From: JANPCX01 sp031431125
GTDB lineage: Bacteria; Pseudomonadota; Gammaproteobacteria; Burkholderiales; Burkholderiaceae_C
DNA: 64,000 nt
Assembly (NCBI GenBank): GCA_031431125.1
Contig: JANPCX010000012.1
Span: 7,597-71,596 of the forward strand
Direction: 5' to 3'
In this document: positions 1 through 8,663 of the stretch, piece after piece
How the letters are laid out: each line of letters opens with the position of its first letter
Position numbering within the stretch: position 1 is the stretch's first letter
Made by a program: the position numbers and the translations under genes
The notes under the pieces: model-generated
What the model saw: the letters and a program-made list of their open reading frames with translations, nothing else
Database searches by the model: none
Told to the model about the DNA's origin: nothing

Positions 1-1
1 C

Positions 2-268
2 TTGGTCGACACACACTGGGCCACCGTGGGCAGCTCCAACATCGACCCGCTGTCCCTGCTGCTCAATCTGGAGGCCAATGTGATCGTGCGTGATGCGCAA
101 TTCAACCGAGAGCTCAGCGGCCGGTTTGAGCAGGCATTGGCAGTTTCCAAACAGGTAACAGCGACCACGTCCAGCGGCAAAGGTTTGTGGCCGGTTCTGA
201 TGCGCGGTTTGGTGGCCTGGGCAGCGCATGTCTACCTGAGACTGGCTGGCGCCAGTGGCAAGTACTGA
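2..268 (+). CDS. Cardiolipin synthase / phospholipase D family protein, C-terminal fragment (5' end outside window)
   Basis: Only the last 88 residues are in the window; the reading frame is open to the left edge. The fragment begins with VDTHWATVGSSNIDP, the stretch that follows the second HKD motif in ClsB-type cardiolipin synthases. It continues with LNLEANVIV and a hydrophobic C-terminus (WPVLMRGLVAWAAHVYLRL). Such enzymes form cardiolipin at the inner membrane by transphosphatidylation. The catalytic His-Lys residues lie upstream and cannot be checked. A short hairpin with a T-run follows at 296-315. The family call is fairly firm; the subtype (ClsB rather than ClsA or ClsC) is inferred from the short tail. 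Confidence 0.75.
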   Translation: MVDTHWATVGSSNIDPLSLLLNLEANVIVRDAQFNRELSGRFEQALAVSKQVTATTSSGKGLWPVLMRGLVAWAAHVYLRLAGASGKY

Positions 269-295
269 CAAACTTTTTTCTGCTTCCAGCCACAC

Positions 296-315
296 CCCCT
301 TGAATCAGGGGTTTT
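296..315 (+). terminator. Possible intrinsic terminator after the cardiolipin synthase gene
   Basis: A 5-bp stem CCCCT/AGGGG with a 6-nt loop (TGAATC) is followed directly by TTTT. It lies 28 nt after the stop codon. The stem is short, so this is a moderate call. Confidence 0.4.
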
Positions 316-558
316 ACCTGGGCACGGCTTGGACAAGCGGGCTACCAGGGGTCTCCTGGAGCCGCTAATATCGCAGCCGGGGTCACAAATTGTGTTTTCT
401 CGTCAGTGCCACACTGAGTTTTGGTGGGCCTGTTTTTTGCATCCACTTGCGTCAGCCCATGATGGCCAGCAGCTTCCACAAGTTGCTCTGTTGAACTCAC
501 ATATTCAAGCCAGGCTGCAGGCGGTGCAGCCAAGCTTGTCGCGTTGCGGAGAGTGGGA

Positions 559-2679
559 ATGTCAGTGAGACCGCCAGAGTTTCAGGCGCCTGTTGAGGGC
601 ATGCCGTCTGAAACCTTGCTCTCGGGCGCGGCCATGGCTGCGTCCGTCCATGCCGGCGCAGGTTGGGACACACAGCCCAAAAACCTCGCGCCAGCTGCTG
701 CATCTTGGCTCGACAAACTGCCCGGTGGTGTGTTTCAGTTGCACCGCGACGTGGACGGTCGCTGGACCTTCCCCTATGTCAACGCCGAGGTGCAACGTGT
801 TCTGGGCATGTCGGCATCTGGGTTGCGCCGCGATGCGCGTTCAGTGCGCGCCGTGCTGCACGCCGATGATTTGGCTCAGCTGAAACTCCGACTCGATCAA
901 TCGCGCGAAACCGGTGTCACCTGGAAGGCACGTTTTCGCTTGGTGCGACAAAACGGGCCGCAGCCTTGGGTAGAAATCACCGCCACCCCCGAGAGCCTTC
1001 CTGACACCAGCACGGTATGGAACGGCTTCCTGTTGGACGTGAATTATGAACAACACCGCCTGATCGCGGCGCAAGACAAATGCGAGCGCCATGCACAAGC
1101 CGTGCAGGCCTGCGAACTCGGGGTGATCGAGGTGGACACGGCCGCGAAACGGGTGCGTTTAGACCCCCAGGCACGGCATCAACACGGGCTGGATGCCCAG
1201 CAAGGTGATATTTCCTTGACCCACTGGCTGGACTTGCTCCGCCCCGAAGACCGCGATGCGGCCCACCGCGCGCTGAACCCAGACGTACCCGTCGCGGACC
1301 CGCCCCACAACGACATCTTGGTGGTGCAGGTGGGCTCCGTCATGCAACCTTACTCACGCACCTTGGAAATCACGCTCATTCGCGGCCATGCGGCACCCTC
1401 GCACAATGACCATGCAGCACCGCGTTTGGGCCTGTGCCGAGACATCACCACCCAGCAACAAAAACTGGCTGAACGCAGCTACCAGCACGCGGGTGAACTG
1501 GCTGAACGCAGCCGCAGCGAGTTCCTGTCACGCATCAGCCACGAGCTGCGCACCCCGCTCAATGGCGTGCTCGGTTACGGTCAACTCATGGCGCTGGACC
1601 GCGAGCACCCCTTGCCACGCACACAAGCGCAACGTTTGGCTGTGCTGCAGGAATCCAGCGCCCGTTTGTTGTCCATGATTGACCAACTGCTGGAAGTCAG
1701 TGGCATAGAGCAAGGTCAGGTGGAACTGCGCCCAGAAGTGGTGGACCTGCGCCCCTTGATTGCGCGCTGTGTGCAAAATGCTGCGCCCATGGCCCAGGCA
1801 CGCGACATCAGCATCGAAGTCTCCCTGGGCGACGAGGAAGTGGACTCCCTCGGTGCCATCGAGCCCGCCCATGTTCGCGCCGACCCGTTGGCCTTGGAGC
1901 AAGTCATCAATGCCTTGCTGTCAAATGCCATCAAATTCAACCGCAGCCCGGGCCGCGTGCGCATTCGTTATGTGAAGGCCGAAATGGGCACGGTGTTGAT
2001 CGATGACACGGGTGAAGGTTTGTCCACAGAACAACTCAGCCAACTTTTCCAGCCACTGAACCGTTTGGGCGCCGAGCGCACGCGCATCCCTGGCCATGGT
2101 CTCGGTTTGACGACAGCACGCAAACTGACCCAGGCCATGGGCGGAAAACTCAAGGCATGGTCGCAAATGGGCACGGGTTCGCGTTTTGCGGTGTCGCTGG
2201 CCTTGGCCAAGGCTGAGCGACCAGTAGGTGCACCAGAATCTGATTTCACAGGTCTCGTTCCCTCGCAATTCGATGGCGGTGTACAACACGTGGTCCTCTA
2301 TGTGGAAGACGACGAGGTCAACACCACCCTCATGGAGCAAGTGTTTCTGATGCGCCCCGAATGGCGTTTGGTGACTGCGGCCACTGGCGAGGATGGCATT
2401 GCCGCCGCCCTCACGCACTTGCCTGAACTGGCCCTGATCGACATTGGCCTGCCTGGCATCTCGGGCATCGAAGTGATGCAGAAAATCAAAGGGGATCTGC
2501 GAACCCAGCACATCCACTGTGTGGCGCTCAGTGCTGACACCTCGGCCGAGTCCATAGCCCGCGCACAAGCCGCAGGCTTTGAAGACTACTGGACCAAACC
2601 CTTTGACATTGTCACCATGGTCCACCGGCTGAAAACGCTGTTGGGCACGACCGAGGCTCACCGACAATCGCTGGGATGA
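559..2679 (+). CDS. Hybrid sensor histidine kinase (PAS, HisKA, HATPase, receiver)
   Basis: About 706 residues. A PAS-like sensor region covers roughly residues 40-165. The dimerisation/phosphoacceptor H-box is FLSRISHELRTPLNG with His at about 328. The N-box contains INALLSNAIKFN, and G-boxes are DDTGEGLS and GHGLGLTTARKL. A C-terminal receiver has VEDDEVN, the phosphoacceptor Asp near residue 628 in LIDIGLPG, and Lys in TKPFD. No transmembrane segment is evident, so this looks like a cytoplasmic PAS-sensing kinase. No separate response regulator or output gene is adjacent, so its pathway is unknown. A TTG lies in frame at 544, but I chose ATG 559 because GGAG sits 7 nt upstream of it. The stop overlaps the start of the DUF429 gene by 4 nt (ATGA), implying co-translation. 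Confidence 0.9.
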   Translation: MSVRPPEFQAPVEGMPSETLLSGAAMAASVHAGAGWDTQPKNLAPAAASWLDKLPGGVFQLHRDVDGRWTFPYVNAEVQRVLGMSASGLRRDARSVRAVLHADDLAQLKLRLDQSRETGVTWKARFRLVRQNGPQPWVEITATPESLPDTSTVWNGFLLDVNYEQHRLIAAQDKCERHAQAVQACELGVIEVDTAAKRVRLDPQARHQHGLDAQQGDISLTHWLDLLRPEDRDAAHRALNPDVPVADPPHNDILVVQVGSVMQPYSRTLEITLIRGHAAPSHNDHAAPRLGLCRDITTQQQKLAERSYQHAGELAERSRSEFLSRISHELRTPLNGVLGYGQLMALDREHPLPRTQAQRLAVLQESSARLLSMIDQLLEVSGIEQGQVELRPEVVDLRPLIARCVQNAAPMAQARDISIEVSLGDEEVDSLGAIEPAHVRADPLALEQVINALLSNAIKFNRSPGRVRIRYVKAEMGTVLIDDTGEGLSTEQLSQLFQPLNRLGAERTRIPGHGLGLTTARKLTQAMGGKLKAWSQMGTGSRFAVSLALAKAERPVGAPESDFTGLVPSQFDGGVQHVVLYVEDDEVNTTLMEQVFLMRPEWRLVTAATGEDGIAAALTHLPELALIDIGLPGISGIEVMQKIKGDLRTQHIHCVALSADTSAESIARAQAAGFEDYWTKPFDIVTMVHRLKTLLGTTEAHRQSLG

Positions 2680-3497
2680 ATCTGATCGGTGTCGACTTTT
2701 CAAGCAGCCCCAACAAACGCAAACCCATTGTGGTGGCCCACGGGCAAAACGTCGCCCAAGGTTTACTTCAGCTGCAAAGCCTGCAAAGTTTCGAGTCGCT
2801 CAGTGCTTTCGGCCAGTGGCTCAAGCAGCCAGGGTCCTGGGTCGGCGGATTTGACTTCCCCTTTGGCCTGCCGCGCGAACTCGTGCAACACCTGGGCTGG
2901 CCGCTGCAATGGCATGCATTGATCACGCACTACAGCCGCCTCACCCGCGCCGAGATTCGCGACACATTTGCAGCGTTTTGCAATGCACGTCCCACTGGGG
3001 GCAAATTCGCCCACCGTGCCTGTGATGGCCCTGCGGGCTCCTCGCCTTCGATGAAGTGGGTCAATCCACCCGTGGCCTACATGCTGCACGCTGGCGTGCC
3101 GCTGCTGCTGCAAGCAGGCATTGACCTGCCAGGCCTGCACCAGGGCGATGCCGAGCGCGTAGCGCTGGAGGCCTACCCCGGTTTGTTGGCAAGAGAAATT
3201 CTCGGCACCCGCTCCTACAAAAGCGATGACAAGAACAAACAGACACCGGAGCGCCTGATCGCACGCAAAGACTTGGTCAACGCCTTGGAGCTGGGTCAAA
3301 CCCGCCTGGCCTTGCGTCTGCGCTTGAGCCATGCCCAACGCGAAACCTTGGTCGCCGACGCTTCGGGTGACCGCTTGGACGCGGCGCTTTGTTTGATGCA
3401 GGCGGCGTGGGCGCAAAACCAACCCGACTGGGGGCTACCGGATGACGTCGATGCACTGGAGGGTTGGATTGTGTCGGCGGTGGCGACGACCAGCTGA
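2676..3497 (+). CDS. DUF429 domain-containing protein
   Basis: 273 residues starting MNLIGVDFSSSP, the nucleotide-binding-like N-terminus typical of DUF429 proteins (RNase H-like fold predicted for the family). The conserved inner blocks VGGFDFPFGLPRELV and EAYPGLLAREILG are present. No catalytic role has been established for the family. It overlaps the upstream hybrid kinase by 4 nt, so the two are probably co-transcribed; a functional link is not shown. Family assignment is good; function is unknown. Confidence 0.8.
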   Translation: MNLIGVDFSSSPNKRKPIVVAHGQNVAQGLLQLQSLQSFESLSAFGQWLKQPGSWVGGFDFPFGLPRELVQHLGWPLQWHALITHYSRLTRAEIRDTFAAFCNARPTGGKFAHRACDGPAGSSPSMKWVNPPVAYMLHAGVPLLLQAGIDLPGLHQGDAERVALEAYPGLLAREILGTRSYKSDDKNKQTPERLIARKDLVNALELGQTRLALRLRLSHAQRETLVADASGDRLDAALCLMQAAWAQNQPDWGLPDDVDALEGWIVSAVATTS

Positions 3498-3527
3498 GCA
3501 CCCGAGGTCGCAAAAAATAAACACCCA

Positions 3528-3553
3528 TTTAATTCTGTATTGACAGAATTAAA
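3528..3553. promoter_or_regulatory. Palindromic operator upstream of the GbsR/MarR-type regulator
   Basis: A perfect inverted repeat with 11-bp arms, TTTAATTCTGT and ACAGAATTAAA, separated by ATTG, ends 21 nt before the regulator ATG. This position suits autoregulation by a dimeric winged-helix protein. A second, weaker palindrome of related sequence (4165-4186) precedes the next gene. The palindrome is directly visible; the assignment to this regulator is inference. Confidence 0.7.
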
Positions 3554-3574
3554 AGACAAGATTAGATTACCTCC

Positions 3575-4150
3575 ATGGACCTCTCGCCTCCCCTTTCACG
3601 CTTCGTGCTTCACTGGGGCGAAATGGGCGCCCGCTGGGGGGTGAACCGAACCGTGGCGCAAATTCATGCCCTGCTCTACATCACCGGCCGCCCCATGCAT
3701 GCTGAAGAAATTGCCGACACCTTGGGTGTGGCGCGCTCCAATGTGAGCAACAGCATTCGGGAGCTGCAAGGCTGGAATCTGGCCAAACTCACGCATTTGC
3801 CGGGGGATCGGCGGGACCACTTTGAAACCTCTGTTCATGTGTGGGAATTGCTGCGCACCATCGTGCGCGAGCGGCAACGCAGGGAAATTGCTCCCACCAT
3901 CGACGTGCTCACCGAGTTGTTGGCCGACCCCGCCATCAACCGCGAAAGCGCCGAGGCCAAAGTGCGCATGCGTGAAACCTTGGAGCTGCTGCAAACCCTC
4001 ACGGCCTGGAGCGACGAAATGCTCAAACTCGACACCGGCACCTTGACCAAGGTACTCAAACTCGGCGCCAAGATCAAAAAGCTGCTGGGCCGCGATGGCG
4101 CAGCGCCCGGTAGCACAGCGGGCGCTGCACAGAAAACCGCGTCGTCCTGA
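3575..4150 (+). CDS. GbsR/MarR family transcriptional regulator
   Basis: 191 residues. The winged helix-turn-helix is in the N-terminal half, with MHAEEIADTLGVARSNVSNSIREL as the helix-turn-helix and LPGDRRDHFETS as the wing. These features match the GbsR subgroup of MarR-like regulators, cytoplasmic DNA-binding dimers. A long helical C-terminus follows with a charged tail. A perfect 11-bp-arm palindrome lies just upstream. The downstream five-gene operon starts 58 nt after the stop and has a related palindrome in that gap, so this protein probably represses both. The ligand is unknown. Confidence 0.85.
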   Translation: MDLSPPLSRFVLHWGEMGARWGVNRTVAQIHALLYITGRPMHAEEIADTLGVARSNVSNSIRELQGWNLAKLTHLPGDRRDHFETSVHVWELLRTIVRERQRREIAPTIDVLTELLADPAINRESAEAKVRMRETLELLQTLTAWSDEMLKLDTGTLTKVLKLGAKIKKLLGRDGAAPGSTAGAAQKTASS

Positions 4151-4164
4151 TTTTTTTGCCTCAA

Positions 4165-4186
4165 TATTTCTCTTTCAACAGAAATA
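4165..4186. promoter_or_regulatory. Second, weaker palindrome in front of the five-gene operon
   Basis: TATTTCT and AGAAATA form perfect 7-bp arms around an 8-nt centre. Aligned on its centre with the 3528-3553 operator, it shares ACAGAA and TAA in the right half and most of the left arm. It lies between the regulator stop and the next gene start at 4209. It could be a lower-affinity site of the same regulator. Confidence 0.45.
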
Positions 4187-4208
4187 ACAGTTTATTCAGG
4201 AATCCTCG

Positions 4209-4718
4209 ATGACTGCCGCCTACCCCCTCACCTTGCTCTATGACGCGAACTGCCCCATCTGCTCGCTCGAAATGGACCACCTGCGCGAACGTAACACCGA
4301 AGGGCGTTTGGTCTTTGTCAACATCACCGATCCGGGGTTCGACGCCAGCCATTACGGCACCAGCTTGGCAGACATGAATGCAGAAATTCACGGCGTGCAA
4401 CCGGGTGGTCGTTTGCTGCGCGGCGTTGAGGTGCTGCGCCTGGCCTATGCCGCAGTGGGATTGGGCTGGGTGATGCACGCCACCGGCTGGCCTGTGCTGC
4501 GGCCCATGTTTGACCTCGTCTACCGCCTGTTTGCCAAACACCGCATGCGTTTTTCTGCCGTCTTTGGGCCCGTCATCCTCGCAGTTCGACAAAGACGGGC
4601 CACACACCGAGCCCGAGACCTGGCGCGGCGAATGCGGGAATGCAAGGACCGCTGCCCCGTGCCGTCGCAGGACGACTCACACACACCCAATACTCAAAGA
4701 ACCAAGGAAACATCATGA
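4209..4718 (+). CDS. DCC-family (DUF393) thiol-disulfide oxidoreductase-like protein
   Basis: 169 residues with the DUF393 N-terminus LLYDANCPICSLEMDHL, in which the CPIC pair gives the family its thioredoxin-like redox prediction. The middle contains HGVQPGGRLLRGVEVLRLAY, also typical. A hydrophobic stretch (VGLGWVMHATGWPVLRPMFDLVYRLF) may associate with the membrane. The C-terminal tail is Arg-rich. It is the first gene of the operon and overlaps the next start by 4 nt (ATGA). Substrate and physiological role are not known for this family. Confidence 0.8.
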   Translation: MTAAYPLTLLYDANCPICSLEMDHLRERNTEGRLVFVNITDPGFDASHYGTSLADMNAEIHGVQPGGRLLRGVEVLRLAYAAVGLGWVMHATGWPVLRPMFDLVYRLFAKHRMRFSAVFGPVILAVRQRRATHRARDLARRMRECKDRCPVPSQDDSHTPNTQRTKETS

Positions 4719-6061
4719 GAGTGCTTGTTGCGGGTGCCAGTGGTTGTGTCGGACACGCGGTGGTGCGGGCGCTGCGCTCGCGGGGTCATAAAGTGATTGC
4801 CGCAGGTCGGGGACTCACAGACAGCGCGAACACCCTGCACCTGGACTACAGCCATGCAGTGAACCCGACACAGTGGTCACAACGTCTACGCGAACGACAC
4901 ATCGATGCGGTGGTCAACTGTGTCGGCATCCTGATGCCATCGACTGGGCAAAGTTTTGAACGGATCCACACCCAAGGCCCCATCGAGTTGTTTCGTGGCG
5001 CAGTGGCGGCAGGAGTCACCCGCGTGGTTCAAATCTCCGCCCTGGGCGTAGGTGCTGATGCCGACAGTGTGGCAACACCCTATCTGCACAGCAAACTGCT
5101 CGCCGACGAAGCACTGGCCACACTGGCGCTTGGTTGGGCCGTCCTGCGGCCCTCTCTGATTTATGGTCCAGGCAGCCAAAGCGCGGCTCTCTTTGCCACA
5201 TTGGCCAGCATGCCCATCATTGCGCTGCCGGGGCGGGGGGAACAGTCTGTACAACCCATTCACGTGTACGAAGTGGCCGAAGCAGTGGCGCGATTGATCG
5301 AACAGCCTGGGGCGTTGGCGGATGTGTTTGAGATTGGCGGCGTGATCGCTCTGAGCTACCGCGAGATGCTGGGACACTACCGCGAGGCGATGGGATTGAG
5401 CCCCGCACTGTGGTTGCCAGTTCCGATGGCGATGATGCGTGCATCGGCCTGGGCCTGTGAAGCCTTGCCTCAAAAAGTGTTCTGCCGCGACACGATCAAC
5501 CTTTTGGCACGTGGCCATTTGCCGCTGCCCAACTCCGCCCATGCCCTGCTTGACCGCAGCCCCAGCAGTCTCGCGCAAGGTTTGGCTGTGACACCGCCAC
5601 AACCCTTGGTGGATCTGCAAGTTCACCTCAGCCCGACCGTATCGCTGCTGCTGCGCAGCAGCCTGGCCTTGATGTGGATTTACACGGCTCTCGTTGCCTT
5701 GTGGTGGCCCGAGGAGTCGGGGGTGCTCAAATTGTTGGCCTTGGGCGGGTTCTCCGGCGGCTCAGGCACAGCCGCCATGCTGTTCTCGTGCACCTTGAAC
5801 ACGGTGTTGGGGGTGTGGACACTGAAACGCCCCGGACCACTGGTCTACGCCTTGCAGTTCGGTGCTGTGCTGGGGTACACCGCAGCGGCAGCATGTTTTG
5901 CGCCAGCGATCGCCATCGACCACTGGGGACCGTTGGTGAAGAACGTACCCGTGCTCGGACTGATCATGCTGCTGTGGTTGGCCCCACCATCAGTGGGGCG
6001 AGCCGCCCCCCTGCGCACCCGAGTCGCCGCGTTGCCTGGACAGCGTTCAGTTTGGGGTTGA
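4715..6061 (+). CDS. SDR-family NAD(P)-binding protein fused to a C-terminal DoxX-like membrane domain
   Basis: About 448 residues. The N-terminus MRVLVAGASGCVGHAVVRAL is an extended or atypical SDR Rossmann motif (GxxGxxG). The middle contains VVNCVGILMP, VVQISALGV and VLRPSLIYGPGS, as in NAD(P)-binding epimerase/NmrA-like proteins. From about residue 315 four hydrophobic segments form a DoxX-like membrane domain. The start at 4715 is supported by AAGGAA 5 nt upstream and by the ATGA overlap with the preceding gene; an in-frame start at 4640 would overlap that gene by nearly 80 nt. The fusion suggests a membrane-tethered redox enzyme; the substrate is unknown. Confidence 0.82.
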   Translation: MRVLVAGASGCVGHAVVRALRSRGHKVIAAGRGLTDSANTLHLDYSHAVNPTQWSQRLRERHIDAVVNCVGILMPSTGQSFERIHTQGPIELFRGAVAAGVTRVVQISALGVGADADSVATPYLHSKLLADEALATLALGWAVLRPSLIYGPGSQSAALFATLASMPIIALPGRGEQSVQPIHVYEVAEAVARLIEQPGALADVFEIGGVIALSYREMLGHYREAMGLSPALWLPVPMAMMRASAWACEALPQKVFCRDTINLLARGHLPLPNSAHALLDRSPSSLAQGLAVTPPQPLVDLQVHLSPTVSLLLRSSLALMWIYTALVALWWPEESGVLKLLALGGFSGGSGTAAMLFSCTLNTVLGVWTLKRPGPLVYALQFGAVLGYTAAAACFAPAIAIDHWGPLVKNVPVLGLIMLLWLAPPSVGRAAPLRTRVAALPGQRSVWG

Positions 6062-6095
6062 ATTTGTTCTGGTTGGCCATCTCCGGGAGAACGCC

Positions 6096-7100
6096 ATGCG
6101 CCACGATGTCCCCACTGTGATCCCAGGGCCGGGCGCGAGCCCGGTGCTGGGTCGGGTCCACTGGTCACCTGTCAAATCACTGTGGTGGTTTGCAATGACG
6201 GCAGGCGCAGTAGCCGCACCGGCCTTCTATTGGAGCTGGACAGGGTTGGCGCTTTTTCTTTCTTTCAGCGCCGTCACACTTTGCCTCGGACATTCCTTGG
6301 GCATGCACCGGCGCCTCATTCATCGCAGCTACGAATGCCCCCTTTGGATGGAGCACCTGTTTGTCTACCTGGGTACCTTGGTCGGCATGGCCGGTCCGGT
6401 TGGCATGATGCGCACACACGACTTCCGCGACTGGGCACAGCGTCAACCTCACTGCCACGACTACTTCGCACACCATCGCTCGTTTTTCCACGATGCCTGG
6501 TGGCAGTTGCATTGCGATCTTGAGCTGTCGCACCCGCCTCGTTTTGAAATACCGGAATCGTTGGCCCAAGACCGATTCTTGATGTGGGTAGAACGCACAT
6601 GGATGGCACAGCAACTGCCTTGGGCATTGCTGCTCTACGGGTTGGGAGGCCTGGCTGCCGTGTTGTGGGGGGTATGCCTGCGGATGTCTGTCAGCCTCAC
6701 GGGACATTGGTTGGTGGGCCACTTTGCTCACCGCAGTGGCTCACAGCACTGGCATGTTGAAGGCGCCGCAGCGCAAGGCCACAACGTTGCAGGCTGCGGC
6801 CTCATCACCTTCGGCGAGTGTTGGCACAACAACCACCATGCCTTTCCAGGGTCAGCAAAACTGGGGCTGTACCCTGGGCAGCCAGACCCGGGATGGTGGG
6901 TCCTCCAAACGCTCAAAGCCGCTCGATTGGTCTGGAACATCAGCCTTCCAGAATCGTTTCCACAGCGCAAAGAACTGCGGGCCGTGATTGAGAATCGCCA
7001 CTACACAGGCGGCACCTGTCAGCCGTGCGGTGCAGTCACGGGTTTGCGACAACAGCCGTCACCCAAATCCACCGACACAGGCCAAGCGCATGAAAGATGA
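6096..7100 (+). CDS. Membrane fatty acid desaturase-family protein (acyl-CoA delta-9 desaturase-like)
   Basis: 334 residues. The family's iron-binding histidine clusters are visible: HSLGMHRRLIH in the first third, an unusual middle cluster with CHDYFAHHRSFFHDAWW, and WHNNHHAFP near residue 250. Hydrophobic segments before and between the clusters fit an inner-membrane di-iron enzyme that introduces a cis double bond into acyl chains using O2. The start has a good ribosome site (GGGAGAA). The middle cluster departs from the common HRxHH form, so the substrate may differ from a standard acyl-CoA. It is third in the operon, 34 nt after the SDR-DoxX gene, and overlaps the next gene by 11 nt. Confidence 0.82.
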   Translation: MRHDVPTVIPGPGASPVLGRVHWSPVKSLWWFAMTAGAVAAPAFYWSWTGLALFLSFSAVTLCLGHSLGMHRRLIHRSYECPLWMEHLFVYLGTLVGMAGPVGMMRTHDFRDWAQRQPHCHDYFAHHRSFFHDAWWQLHCDLELSHPPRFEIPESLAQDRFLMWVERTWMAQQLPWALLLYGLGGLAAVLWGVCLRMSVSLTGHWLVGHFAHRSGSQHWHVEGAAAQGHNVAGCGLITFGECWHNNHHAFPGSAKLGLYPGQPDPGWWVLQTLKAARLVWNISLPESFPQRKELRAVIENRHYTGGTCQPCGAVTGLRQQPSPKSTDTGQAHER

Positions 7101-8142
7101 ACTGAGCGGCTTTCCACCCGAAAACCCCTATAGACCCGCCACGAAGGAAGAAAAGCTTCCCTTCGCGATGCGGTATCCAATTTTTGCCGGCATGTGTCTT
7201 GGACTGCTATTTCGGTTGGTTTTTTCCGGACAGGCAGGCAGTAACTGGTCCGCCATGGCGGGAGCTTTTATCTACGTCACGCCCATCGCCGTCGGCATGA
7301 TGACCGTATACCTTGCCGAGCGGGTGCGCCGCAGAAGTTGGCTCTATTACTTTTTTGCCCCCATGCTCGCGACCGCTTTATTTGTTGCAGGCACCTTGCT
7401 GATCCTGATTGAAGGATGGATATGTGCGATCGTCATCATTCCAATGTTCAGTGCACTCGGAGCACTGGGAGGTTTGGTGATGGGGCTGACGTGCCGGATC
7501 ACGAATTGGCCCCGGCCCATGATTTACAGCGTAGGCGTGCTGCCACTGCTGCTGGGGGCATTCGGTTCTCACATCCCAACGCCGGACAATTTCAGCGGGG
7601 TTGAGAGAAGCATTCACATTGCAGCGCCGCCCGCGGTGGTCTGGCAACGGTTGATCCACACCGCCGAGATTGCGCCTGAAGAGTTTGAACAGGGCTGGGC
7701 CTACCGCATTGGCGTGCCACTGCCGCTATCGGGCGAAGTGAGCGACACAGCCCGAGGCAAAGTGCGCCAGTTCCGCATGGGAAAAGGGGTTCACTTTGAA
7801 GGCGTGATCACTGACTGGGAACCTGAAACATTTGTGCGCTGGACCTATCGCTTCCAGCCAGATTCTTTTCCATCTGGCGCACTGGACGATCACGTCTTGA
7901 TTGGTGGTCACTACTTTGACCTGCTAGACACCAGCTACCAACTCTCGCCACAAGGAGATGGCACACGTTTGACCATCCAGGTGCATTACCGCGTCAGCAC
8001 CCAATTCAATCTTTATGCGAACTGGGTCGCTCAAAAGCTACTCGAAAACTTCGCCGATGTGGCGTTGTCCTTTTACGGCAGGCGCAGCACCGCGGCACGA
8101 TCCGCTGAAGACACCTTCAATACAAAACATTTCGGACCATGA
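7090..8142 (+). CDS. SRPBCC (START-like) domain membrane protein
   Basis: About 350 residues. The N-terminal half has about four hydrophobic segments (for example AGMCLGLLFRLVFSG, MAGAFIYVTPIAVGMMTVYL, MLATALFVAGTLLILIEGW). The C-terminal half starts near VERSIHIAAPPAVVWQRL, the usual opening of SRPBCC/polyketide-cyclase-like domains, which bind hydrophobic ligands in a deep pocket. I chose ATG 7090, which overlaps the desaturase stop by 11 nt; an earlier in-frame start would lie far inside the desaturase. It overlaps the nuclease gene by 4 nt. Location in a lipid-desaturase operon suggests a role in handling lipids or membrane stress, which is inference. Confidence 0.72.
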   Translation: MKDELSGFPPENPYRPATKEEKLPFAMRYPIFAGMCLGLLFRLVFSGQAGSNWSAMAGAFIYVTPIAVGMMTVYLAERVRRRSWLYYFFAPMLATALFVAGTLLILIEGWICAIVIIPMFSALGALGGLVMGLTCRITNWPRPMIYSVGVLPLLLGAFGSHIPTPDNFSGVERSIHIAAPPAVVWQRLIHTAEIAPEEFEQGWAYRIGVPLPLSGEVSDTARGKVRQFRMGKGVHFEGVITDWEPETFVRWTYRFQPDSFPSGALDDHVLIGGHYFDLLDTSYQLSPQGDGTRLTIQVHYRVSTQFNLYANWVAQKLLENFADVALSFYGRRSTAARSAEDTFNTKHFGP

Positions 8143-8657
8143 ACTCAGTACTAGCGGCCACTGCAGCCTTGTGCGCCATCACGCTAACGCTCGCCTCGGC
8201 GTCGTCCATCGCCCAAGCACCGACCGATTTGCCACGGGCAGTTGTCACACGCGTCTCCGACGGGGACACCTTGTGGGTTCGGCGCGTGACCGACAGCGCC
8301 TCACATCGCCCCATTAAGCTGCGGCTACAAGGCATCGACGCACCGGAACGCTGCCAAGCCTGGGGGCCGCAAGCGCAACAAGCCCTTGCCAACAGGGTGC
8401 TGAACAAAGAAGTGCAACTGCAAACGCGAGGGCATGACGACTACGAGCGCGTGTTGGGCAATGTCTGGCTGGGCGATGAAGACGTGAGCGCTTGGATGGT
8501 GGAGCACGGGCATGCTTGGAGCTACCACTACCGCCGAAGTGCGGGGCCATATGCGATGCAAGAAGACAAGGCCAGGAAAAACAAACGCGGGCTCTTTGCT
8601 GATCCGCAGGCTGTGGAGCCGCGTCAATTCCGAAAGAACAACGGGCCTTGCACGTGA
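8139..8657 (+). CDS. Thermonuclease-family (staphylococcal nuclease-like) secreted protein
   Basis: 172 residues. An N-terminal signal peptide (ALCAITLTLASASSIAQA) is followed by an SNase-like domain: RAVVTRVSDGDTLWVRR, LRLQGIDAPERCQAWG, YERVLGNVWLGDEDV and MVEHGHAWSYHYRR. The metal-binding and catalytic pattern (DGDT, GIDAPE, ERxLG) is intact, so a periplasmic or secreted Ca-dependent nuclease is likely. It is the last gene of the five-gene operon, overlapping the upstream stop by 4 nt. An inverted-repeat element begins only 7 nt after the stop codon. Confidence 0.85.
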   Translation: MNSVLAATAALCAITLTLASASSIAQAPTDLPRAVVTRVSDGDTLWVRRVTDSASHRPIKLRLQGIDAPERCQAWGPQAQQALANRVLNKEVQLQTRGHDDYERVLGNVWLGDEDVSAWMVEHGHAWSYHYRRSAGPYAMQEDKARKNKRGLFADPQAVEPRQFRKNNGPCT

Positions 8658-8663
8658 TGTTTT

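Noticed and set aside
4640..4714. Upstream start for the SDR-DoxX gene
   Set aside because: It would overlap the preceding gene by nearly 80 nt, while ATG 4715 has a ribosome site and starts exactly at the Rossmann motif.
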